From a bacterium (GTDB lineage Bacteria; Spirochaetota; Spirochaetia; JABEVK01): a stretch of 5,872 nt of DNA. The DNA is taken from positions 1-5,872 of the forward strand of contig JAJXWL010000133.1 of assembly GCA_021781625.1 (NCBI GenBank). The letters run 5' to 3'. This document shows positions 1 to 5,871 of this stretch, piece after piece. The position numbers were made by a program, and so were the translations under genes. The first letter of the stretch is position 1; every line of letters starts with the position of its first letter. The notes under the pieces are model-generated. The model did no database searches. It worked only from the letters and a program-made list of their open reading frames with translations, and was not told the DNA's origin.

Positions 1-1025
1 CTCACATTTTTTCAGGGTTTAACCTCACCTTAGAAAGCTGGATCGGAGTCTCTTTGTACCCCCAGCATGGCGTTGACCGTTCGGCCCTCTTGCATGGTGC
101 CGACATTGCCCTGGGTCATTGTCAGGAACTCAAAGCCCCTTTTATCATCTTTGATGTTTCGTTAGAAAAGCGGGTTCTTGAAAAAATGGAGCTTCAGAAC
201 GCCATCATCAAGGCTATCGAAGCCCCCGCGTTAAAAGCCATCGGGCACCAATTTGAACTGTACTTTCAACCCAAACTCACGGTTCAACGACAAGGTCAAG
301 TTTGGAGTGTCAAAGGAATCCAGGCCGAAGTTTTGTTGCGCTGGAACCATCCCACAAAGGGACAAATCCAACCGTCTCAATTTATTCCTATCGCTGAAGA
401 AACTGGTTTGATCATGCCCATCGGCAAGTGGAGTCTGTACCAAGTCGTTCAGCAGTTAAAAGATTGGGATGAAACCGCCTTTCGTGAGGTACACTTGGCC
501 TTTAACGTTTCGGCACGTCAATTCCGTAGTCATGATTTGGTCGAGATTTTTCAAAAAGCGATCCGAAAGCACAAAGCTGTGGTTGAAAAGCTTACCCTTG
601 AAGTGACCGAGACCAGCCTGTTTGAAGATCCGCTCGAAGCCGAACAAATCCTCAAAGCGTTTAAAAACTTTGGGCTAAAAATCTCGGTGGACGATTTTGG
701 CACAGGCTTTTCTTCACTCAGTCACCTTCACAAGTTTACCCTGGACGAAATTAAAATTGACCAATCGTTCGTCCGGGGTCTGCCCGAAAATCCGCAAGAC
801 TTGGCCATTGTTCGGTCTTTGATTTCTATTGCTAAGGAACTTAACCTGCATATCGTCGCCGAAGGGGTCGAAACCTTAAGCCAGCTTGAAGAGTTAGCTG
901 ACTTAGGCTGTCAAACCGTTCAGGGATTCTTAATTTCTCGTCCGTTGCCCCGGGCAGCCTTTGAAAGCTTTGTTCACAAACTGCAAAAGAATGGGCACTG
1001 TCTCGAGCTAACCTCGCCCCTTTGA
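1..1025 (+). CDS. GGDEF-EAL domain protein, C-terminal part (c-di-GMP phosphodiesterase)
   Basis: Predicted cytoplasmic enzyme that hydrolyses cyclic di-GMP to pGpG; the 5' end lies outside the window. The frame is open from base 3, and the residues before the TTG at 54 (WIGVSLYP and onward) match the end of a GGDEF domain, so that TTG is internal and not the start. The GGDEF remnant looks degenerate: the usual AMYxAK segment reads ALGHCQ, and the GGDEF motif itself is not visible. Counting from base 54, the EAL domain spans about residues 65-305. Its signature reads AEVLLRW instead of EALLRW, but the metal and catalytic positions appear intact: E92, N151 (NVSARQ), E183 (LEVTET), D213-D214 (DDFGTGFSS), K234 (IKIDQSFV), E270 (VAEGVET) and Q290 (QGFLISRPLP). 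An active phosphodiesterase is therefore likely. N-terminal sensor domains cannot be judged. It ends 20 bp from the convergent operon. The family call is firm; activity is inference. Confidence 0.93.
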   Translation, partial: HIFSGFNLTLESWIGVSLYPQHGVDRSALLHGADIALGHCQELKAPFIIFDVSLEKRVLEKMELQNAIIKAIEAPALKAIGHQFELYFQPKLTVQRQGQVWSVKGIQAEVLLRWNHPTKGQIQPSQFIPIAEETGLIMPIGKWSLYQVVQQLKDWDETAFREVHLAFNVSARQFRSHDLVEIFQKAIRKHKAVVEKLTLEVTETSLFEDPLEAEQILKAFKNFGLKISVDDFGTGFSSLSHLHKFTLDEIKIDQSFVRGLPENPQDLAIVRSLISIAKELNLHIVAEGVETLSQLEELADLGCQTVQGFLISRPLPRAAFESFVHKLQKNGHCLELTSPL

Positions 1026-1045
1026 CTCTTTAAGACGAATCAGAG

Positions 1046-1303
1046 TTAGGATCCAGACCCCTCTTCGACGACTTCCGACGCCTGGAACTCTTGCCAAAGC
1101 TGTTCGAAAGCCTCACGGTGGGCCTCATCAATTTCTACATGCCCCCAGCCCTCAGCGACTTCGGTCGCATAGCCCCACAAAGAATCTCCATGGCGGATCA
1201 AGCGGTAGGGAATTCCTTCGCTCTCTAAGAGGCCTTTCAATAAGGCGGCTTGAGCGCTGTTCTTAAGGGGCCAGGGCCATTCTTTCGCTTTCCAAAACAT
1301 CAT
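1046..1303 (-). CDS. small DUF2007-like protein, last gene of the operon
   Basis: An 84-85 residue soluble protein of unknown function. The segment at about residues 17-60 (AALLKGLLESEGIPYRL, then LWGYATEV and a GHVEI strand) resembles the DUF2007 family, small alpha/beta proteins annotated as putative signal-transducing proteins without a proven role. There is no signal peptide or membrane segment. It is rich in tryptophan (W4, W9, W11, W43, W53, W70) and ends in an acidic Glu-Gly-Ser tail. Two adjacent ATGs are possible starts (1303 and 1300). The upstream AGGAGG lies 1 nt from the first and 4 nt from the second, so the inner ATG may be used. Either start overlaps the parC TGA (by 4 nt or 1 nt), which implies translational coupling to parC. 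The gene is real on the strength of its ribosome site, overlap and family-like sequence; the family assignment is from memory of the pattern and is moderate. Confidence 0.8.
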   Translation of the reverse strand: MMFWKAKEWPWPLKNSAQAALLKGLLESEGIPYRLIRHGDSLWGYATEVAEGWGHVEIDEAHREAFEQLWQEFQASEVVEEGSGS

Positions 1304-3261
1304 TCCTCCTCGGACTCTGCGCCGTTTTCAGCATCGGGACCGGAACCGGTGTTTCTAACAAACCGAGCCCCCGTGGTTTCTTTCGAGGTCAGCCTTACCC
1401 CCTGAGCTTTGACGCCCTTTACCAAGTACTCCTGGACGGGGAAGGTTTCTTCAAAAACCCGAATGAGTGGCTTTTGTTTGTAATCCACACGGACGGCGAC
1501 ATCCTGGCGTGTGGTCAACTTTAATAAGGTCGTGTTTTCTGGTAACAACGTATACTCTTTATCCAGAATATAGCCCTCGATTTGAAATCTTTTGAGGTAA
1601 ATCGACAAGCTAGAATTGTCGCGGTACAAAAGCGAAAAGACGACCTTGGCAAGTTCTTCTTTATCGGCGTTTCCGATAAACAACACATTTTTTCCCGCAA
1701 AGAGTTTTTCGGCGGCCCGGATAACACTGTAAGTTCCATCCTTACGGATCAACAGAAGGCGATCCAGCTCACTGACCTCGAGCTGAACTTCTCCGGTTGT
1801 CAGAGCCCACCCTAAGTAGCCTGTGGCTTTGTCGTACCTCAGCTTTTTGTCACGTAAAGCGGCGTCTTTGGCCGTTACCTTTTTAAAGCTCAAAGGCTTG
1901 GTTTGACGCACTGGCATTTGATCCGTGTACTTTTTCAAAATCCCGTCTAAAAAAGCCAGGGCGTAAGCCGTGAGGTGAGCCAAGTGGTGCTCAATTTGCT
2001 TGAGACGGGCCTGAATCTCTTCGAGTTCTTTGCGGGCTTTTTCAATGTCATAAAGCGAAATACGCCGTATCGGAATTTCAAGAAGATGCTTTACATCGTC
2101 TTCGGTAATGGGACGAAGGATTTCTTTTTTGAACGGAACAAAACCTGTCACAACCGCCTGCGAAACCAAGTCGTGGGTCTTTTTGTCTTCAATGAGCTTG
2201 TAGAGACGTTCTTCGATAAAAATACGTTCCAAGGTACGCAGGTGCAGCTTGTCGAGGAGCTTACCCTTTTCTAGCTCCAACTCTTTTTTTAACACCTCAA
2301 CCAGGTGGCCGGCATGATGGCGTATCACCTGTGTTACCGTGGTTTGTACCGGAAGTTTGTCTTGAATCACCAACAAATTGACTTGGTGCGTGATCTGACA
2401 ATCGGTAAAGGCGTAGAGGGCTTCGACTACTTCTGAGGTGTAGACGCCTCGGGGCAGTTTAATTTCGATCTCAACGTGCTCGGAGGTAAAATCTGAAATG
2501 CCTGCAATCTTTAGCTTGCCTTTTTTGGCAGCATTCTCAACCGAAGCGATAAGGCTGGCTGTTGTCGCCCCAAAGGGTAGGTCGCGAATCAGGATGCGCT
2601 TTTCATCCGAAGTGTCTAACAAGGCTCTAACAGTAACGGAGCCCTGGCCATCTTCGTAGGCTGAGGCATCCATGAGTCCCCCGGTGGGAAAATCCGGCAA
2701 GAGTGAAAACTCTTCGCCACGCAGGGCTGCTTGTAATGCCTGCAAAACTTCGCGAAAATTGTGCGGCAAGATCTTGGTTGCCATACCAACGGCGATACCC
2801 TCAATGCCTTGAATGAGAACCACAGGAATCTTTGCCGGAAAGATGACGGGTTCTTTGTTTCGTCCGTCATACGATTCAGCCATTTCGGTGATTTCGGGGT
2901 TGTAGAGCACTTCCTTGGCTAAAGGTGTCAAACGACATTCAATGTAGCGTGCCGCCGAAGCTTCGTCGCCGGTAAAGATGTTGCCAAAGTTTCCTTGCGT
3001 ATCAATAAAGAGGTTCTTTTGCCCCAAGTTGACCAGGGCTTCGTAAATCGAAGCGTCGCCGTGGGGATGGTATTTCATGCAGTGCCCCACCACGTTGGCA
3101 ACTTTATGAAATTTGCCATCATCCATCTCCATCAGTGAGTGGATAATGCGCCTCTGCACGGGTTTGAGGCCATCGTTCAAATGGGGTATGGCCCTCTCTT
3201 TAATGACGTACGAGGCGTACTCAAGAAAGTTTTCGGCAAACAGCTTTTGTACGTAAGCCAT
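1300..3261 (-). CDS. parC: DNA topoisomerase IV subunit A (ParC), Bacteroidota-like type with short C-terminal domain
   Basis: DNA breakage-reunion subunit; with ParE it forms the heterotetramer that decatenates replicated chromosomes and relaxes supercoils. The winged-helix/tower region covers about residues 1-310: LKPVQRR at 32-38, HPHGDASIYE at 65-74, the catalytic tyrosine Y106 in ARYIECRL, and the DNA-bending isoleucine I164 in GMATKILPHN. A coiled-coil C-gate follows (about 315-450), then a beta-pinwheel-like part (about 480-630; GYLGWAL, LLYRD, LKRF, DKEYTL). At 653 residues it is shorter than Bacteroidota ParC (which I recall as well over 800) and longer than chlamydial ParC (just under 500). 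No canonical GyrA box (QRRGGKG) is present, which favours topoisomerase IV over gyrase. The tail is acidic (EEE end). Ala70 and Glu74 occupy E. coli GyrA Ser83 and Asp87. The ATG lies 1 nt after the parE stop; a possible GGAG is 13 nt upstream, so coupling is likely. A second GyrA paralogue is the main alternative. Confidence 0.95.
   Translation of the reverse strand: MAYVQKLFAENFLEYASYVIKERAIPHLNDGLKPVQRRIIHSLMEMDDGKFHKVANVVGHCMKYHPHGDASIYEALVNLGQKNLFIDTQGNFGNIFTGDEASAARYIECRLTPLAKEVLYNPEITEMAESYDGRNKEPVIFPAKIPVVLIQGIEGIAVGMATKILPHNFREVLQALQAALRGEEFSLLPDFPTGGLMDASAYEDGQGSVTVRALLDTSDEKRILIRDLPFGATTASLIASVENAAKKGKLKIAGISDFTSEHVEIEIKLPRGVYTSEVVEALYAFTDCQITHQVNLLVIQDKLPVQTTVTQVIRHHAGHLVEVLKKELELEKGKLLDKLHLRTLERIFIEERLYKLIEDKKTHDLVSQAVVTGFVPFKKEILRPITEDDVKHLLEIPIRRISLYDIEKARKELEEIQARLKQIEHHLAHLTAYALAFLDGILKKYTDQMPVRQTKPLSFKKVTAKDAALRDKKLRYDKATGYLGWALTTGEVQLEVSELDRLLLIRKDGTYSVIRAAEKLFAGKNVLFIGNADKEELAKVVFSLLYRDNSSLSIYLKRFQIEGYILDKEYTLLPENTTLLKLTTRQDVAVRVDYKQKPLIRVFEETFPVQEYLVKGVKAQGVRLTSKETTGARFVRNTGSGPDAENGAESEEE
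1305..1310 (-). promoter_or_regulatory. ribosome binding site of the DUF2007-like gene inside the parC end
   Basis: On the minus strand this reads AGGAGG and overlaps the Glu codons that end parC. It is followed by A, then ATGATG. The distance is 1 nt to the first ATG (1303) and 4 nt to the second (1300), which favours the second as the real start. Confidence 0.75.
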
Positions 3262-3262
3262 G

Positions 3263-5053
3263 TTAGATCAAATTCTCCATGATGTATTGCCGACGGGTCG
3301 GCGTGTTCTTCCCCATATAAAACGACAGGGTCGAGGGAATATCCTTAAGCGATTTGATGTTGATGTCGACCAAACGCATAGACGCGCCGATAAACGGACC
3401 AAACTCGTTAGGGCTGATTTCGCCAAGACCTTTGAACCGAGTCACCTCGGCCCCGGTCAGGGCTTTAACCGCGACATCGCGTTCTTTGGCGTTGTAGCAG
3501 TACCGCGTTTCTTTTTTGTTTCGTACCCGGAACAAAGGAGTCTCGAGAATATAAACCCGACCATTGACCACCAGTTCTTCAAAGAAATTCAAAAAGAACG
3601 ACAGCAACAGATTGCGAATGTGAAACCCATCGGTATCGGCGTCTGTGGCAATGATAATTTTTCCATACCGAAGATTCTCGACATCGTTCTCGATCCCCAA
3701 GGCCATCATCAGGTTGTAGAGCTCTTCATTGCGGTAAATCTCGGTGCGTTTTTTACCATGAAGGTTTTCAGGTTTGCCGCGAAGGGCATAGATGGCCTGG
3801 GTATAAACGTCCCTTGCCGTCACCATGGACCCTGCCGCCGACTGACCTTCGGTGATAAAGATCATGGAGCCAGCGCCTTTTTCACCATCTTCAATGTGAT
3901 ACTTGCAATCCTTAAGCTTGGGGATATTCAAGGCGATTTTCTTAGCTGCTTCTTTGGCTTCTTTTTTGACGGTATTGAGTTCCTTGCGGAGCTTTTCGTT
4001 CGAGATAATTCGGTCTTTGAGAATACGGGCGGTTTCAAAGTTTTTGTGCAGAAAATCCATCACGGCTTCTTTGACCGCCTGGACAATCCACGAACGGATA
4101 TCGGTATTGCCGAGCTTGTTTTTGGTCTGACTTTCAAAAACAGGATTTTTGATTTTGACAGCAACAGCCGCAGTCAGGCCTTCACGGACATCCAAACCGT
4201 TGTAGTTCTCTTTGTAGAACTCGTTGATGCCTTTTAAATGCCCTTCACGAAACGCCGAAAGGTGAGTACCGCCATCGGAGGTGTGCTGACCGTTAACAAA
4301 CGAAAAATACGTTTCACCGTAACTTCCCGTGTGAGTAAAAGCAAACTCTAAGTATTGACCTTTGTAGTAAGCGGCGGGATAGGCTTCTCCCTCGCCAATT
4401 TCAGCATTCAACAGGTCAAGTAGACCGTTTTTGGCTTCAAATTTTTCTTTATTCAGGTACAGTCTCAAGCCCTGGTTCAAGCAGGCGTAGTTCCACATCC
4501 GTTGTTCCAAGAACTCTTTGTTGAATTGGTAGTCTGCAAAGATTTCTTTATCGGGTTGAAACTCAACGTAAGTTCCGTCGGGCTCAGTGGTACTTCCTTG
4601 ATTTTCTTTTAGGAGCTTGCCCTGTTGAAAGGTGGCCTCGAAGAATTTTCCTTCGCGGTGCGAACGAACGAGAAATCGGCTTGATAAGGCGTTCACCGCC
4701 TTGGTACCGACACCGTTCAACCCTACCGAAAACTGAAAAACATCGTCGTTGTATTTGGCGCCCGTGTTGATCATCGAGACACAGTCGATGACTTTGCCCA
4801 ACGGAATGCCACGACCAAAGTCGCGTACGGCCACGACGTTTTTATCGACGGACACATCAATGCGTTTACCGAAGCCCATGATGTATTCATCAATGGCGTT
4901 ATCAACGACTTCTTTTACCAGCACGTAAATGCCGTCATCCATATTCGAACCGTCGCCAAGGCGGCCAATGTACATGCCGGAGCGCAGGCGAATATGTTCA
5001 AGGGAACTGAGGGTCTTGATTTTGCTTTCGTCGTAAGTCGTGTCTTTGGCCAT
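3263..5053 (-). CDS. parE: DNA topoisomerase IV subunit B (ParE), Bacteroidota-like type
   Basis: ATPase subunit of topoisomerase IV; it dimerises on ATP binding to capture the transported DNA segment. The GHKL ATPase occupies about residues 15-215: KEVVDNAIDE with general base E48 and Mg ligand N52, DFGRGIP with D79, the ATP lid SVGLNGVGTKAVNALS at 109-124, and R133 at the coumarin-contact arginine of GyrB (E. coli R136). The transducer has SFVNGQHTSDGGTH and QTKNKLGNT with K311, matching GyrB K337. The TOPRIM domain has E402 in TEGQSAAGS and the metal aspartates D471, D473 and D475 in TDADTDG, then RFKGLGEISP and a C-terminal end near TRRQYIMENL. Its length of 596 is normal for ParE and lacks the insert of E. 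coli GyrB. Two departures stand out: Gln404 replaces the Asp of EGDSA, and Ser25 replaces the Pro of RPGMYIG. The ATG sits 1 nt after the plsC TAG; GGAAAG 7 nt upstream is a modest ribosome site. The parC partner follows directly. Confidence 0.96.
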   Translation of the reverse strand: MAKDTTYDESKIKTLSSLEHIRLRSGMYIGRLGDGSNMDDGIYVLVKEVVDNAIDEYIMGFGKRIDVSVDKNVVAVRDFGRGIPLGKVIDCVSMINTGAKYNDDVFQFSVGLNGVGTKAVNALSSRFLVRSHREGKFFEATFQQGKLLKENQGSTTEPDGTYVEFQPDKEIFADYQFNKEFLEQRMWNYACLNQGLRLYLNKEKFEAKNGLLDLLNAEIGEGEAYPAAYYKGQYLEFAFTHTGSYGETYFSFVNGQHTSDGGTHLSAFREGHLKGINEFYKENYNGLDVREGLTAAVAVKIKNPVFESQTKNKLGNTDIRSWIVQAVKEAVMDFLHKNFETARILKDRIISNEKLRKELNTVKKEAKEAAKKIALNIPKLKDCKYHIEDGEKGAGSMIFITEGQSAAGSMVTARDVYTQAIYALRGKPENLHGKKRTEIYRNEELYNLMMALGIENDVENLRYGKIIIATDADTDGFHIRNLLLSFFLNFFEELVVNGRVYILETPLFRVRNKKETRYCYNAKERDVAVKALTGAEVTRFKGLGEISPNEFGPFIGASMRLVDINIKSLKDIPSTLSFYMGKNTPTRRQYIMENLI

Positions 5054-5054
5054 G

Positions 5055-5807
5055 CTAGTTCTTTCCGTGAGGGGAGATTTTTTGAAAGTCGAGTACTCCG
5101 TTGTGAATGATCTGCCTAATATCTTGTGTCAAAGATTCTTCTTGAGCCGAAGTCAAACCCACCGTATCGATCGGCGGGTGAAAGCGTATACCCACCCAGC
5201 TGGGACGGACCCGACCCGATTGTTCCAAAACGCGGTAGCTGCCTTGAATCGACACAGGAACTGCCATCGCTTTGGCTTTGGTGGCCAATTTGAGGCCCCC
5301 TTTGCGAAACTCACCCATTTGTGGACCACGACTTCGCGTCCCTTCGGGAAAGATAACCATAGGGAAGCCTCTTTTGACGCGATCGGCGCCGTAGAGAATT
5401 CCTTTCAACCCATCTTTCAAACTTTCGCGTTTTAAAAAGTAACAACCCAGCTCTTTCATCCATGTTCGAATCACCGGTGCGTATTTTAAAGACCGTTTAG
5501 CAATGTAGCCAGCCGGTTCGGGCACAGTAGCCATTATTAACAAAATATCCGCATAAGCCTGATGGTTGCTCACAAAACAGTACGGCTTGCCGCGGGGAAT
5601 ATGCTCAAGGCCCTCCACGTGGATACGGCAACCTGCCAAACGCTCTAGAATAAAACGCGCATAGAATCGGCCAAGCCGACCAAGGTAAAACCAGGCTTCC
5701 CGCTTTCGGCCCATCAGCTTAAGCAGGTGGTACGGAATTAAGGTAAGCAAAGATGTTAACACCGTCAGCCAAAAAACCAGACCGTAGACAATCGCTTGCA
5801 CCACCAT
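5055..5807 (-). CDS. plsC: 1-acyl-sn-glycerol-3-phosphate acyltransferase (PlsC family)
   Basis: Predicted inner-membrane enzyme that acylates lysophosphatidic acid to phosphatidic acid, the precursor of membrane phospholipids. A hydrophobic N-terminal segment (about residues 4-30, rich in Val, Leu and Ile) should anchor it. The acyltransferase motifs appear in order: HX4D as H82-QAYA-D87 in SNHQAYAD; the second block around 104-127 (KRSLKYAP to GCYFLKR); FPEGTRSR at 153-160 for glycerolphosphate binding; and VPVSIQGS at 183-190. The 250-residue length is normal for PlsC. The ATG at 5807 has a strong AGGAGG 4 nt upstream, which supports this start. It is the first visible gene of the operon and its TAG is 1 nt from the parE ATG. 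Another lysophospholipid or ornithine-lipid acyltransferase cannot be excluded, because the family motifs do not fix the acceptor. Confidence 0.92.
   Translation of the reverse strand: MVVQAIVYGLVFWLTVLTSLLTLIPYHLLKLMGRKREAWFYLGRLGRFYARFILERLAGCRIHVEGLEHIPRGKPYCFVSNHQAYADILLIMATVPEPAGYIAKRSLKYAPVIRTWMKELGCYFLKRESLKDGLKGILYGADRVKRGFPMVIFPEGTRSRGPQMGEFRKGGLKLATKAKAMAVPVSIQGSYRVLEQSGRVRPSWVGIRFHPPIDTVGLTSAQEESLTQDIRQIIHNGVLDFQKISPHGKN
5061..5066 (-). promoter_or_regulatory. weak ribosome binding site of parE inside the plsC end
   Basis: On the minus strand this reads GGAAAG, 7 nt before the parE ATG at 5053, and lies within the last plsC codons. The match to the Shine-Dalgarno core is partial but the spacing is good, so parE probably relies partly on ribosomes finishing plsC. 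Confidence 0.5.
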
Positions 5808-5811
5808 AAAC

Positions 5812-5817
5812 CCTCCT
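5812..5817 (-). promoter_or_regulatory. ribosome binding site of plsC
   Basis: On the minus strand this reads AGGAGG, a full match to the anti-Shine-Dalgarno core, followed by GTTT and the ATG at 5807. It fixes the plsC start and is the strongest ribosome site among the first three operon genes. Confidence 0.85.
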
Positions 5818-5847
5818 ATGTCAGTTTACCAAGGAAATGCCTTACAC

Positions 5848-5871
5848 TACCAGGGAAAACCCTAACAGGTA
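5848..5871 (-). repeat. imperfect inverted repeat upstream of plsC
   Basis: Read on the minus strand, TACC, a TGTT bulge, AGGG, a TTTT loop, CCCT and GGTA can pair as an eight-base-pair hairpin interrupted by a four-base bulge. It lies about 40 bp before the plsC start. No T-run follows on the minus strand, so it is not a typical terminator of an upstream gene. It could be an operator or leader structure, or chance. The remaining non-coding bases up to plsC show only the ribosome site. Confidence 0.25.

Larger units (their letters stand above)
1046..5807 (-). other. predicted operon plsC-parE-parC-DUF2007-like gene
   Basis: Four minus-strand genes follow each other with intergenic distances of +1 nt (plsC/parE), +1 nt (parE/parC) and an overlap of 4 or 1 nt (parC/DUF2007-like). 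There is no room for internal promoters or terminators between them, so co-transcription is strongly implied, and the overlaps suggest coupled translation. The transcript may begin outside the window, since only about 65 bp upstream of plsC are visible and no convincing -35/-10 pair was found there. Confidence 0.82.

Noticed and set aside
54..56. TTG at 54 as the start of the EAL gene
   Set aside because: The frame stays open to the window edge, and the residues before it continue the GGDEF fold (WIGVSLYP), so the codon is an internal Leu.
231..647. Minus-strand open frames opposite the EAL domain
   Set aside because: They overlap codons for conserved EAL residues in antisense and have no family resemblance.
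1024..1047. Weak stem between the convergent genes as a bidirectional terminator
   Set aside because: The stem is only 6 bp with a G-U pair, the loop is 12 bases and there is no T-run on either strand.
1582..2274. Plus-strand open frames (1582-1815 and 1975-2274) inside parC
   Set aside because: They are antisense to conserved ParC sequence, with low-complexity Phe/Asn-rich products typical of reverse-strand shadows.
2284..2290. Run of seven A on the coding strand of parC as a programmed frameshift site
   Set aside because: The downstream zero frame continues with conserved ParC sequence, and no stimulatory structure or overlapping product was seen; runs of this length are common by chance.
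3260..4237. 325-codon plus-strand open frame opposite parE
   Set aside because: It lies wholly antisense to the strongly conserved parE gene, its product shows no recognisable domain, and no ribosome site was seen before it. Its openness is explained by parE codon composition.
5040..5435. 131-codon plus-strand open frame opposite plsC
   Set aside because: It is antisense to the PlsC motif-bearing frame and shows no domain or ribosome site.
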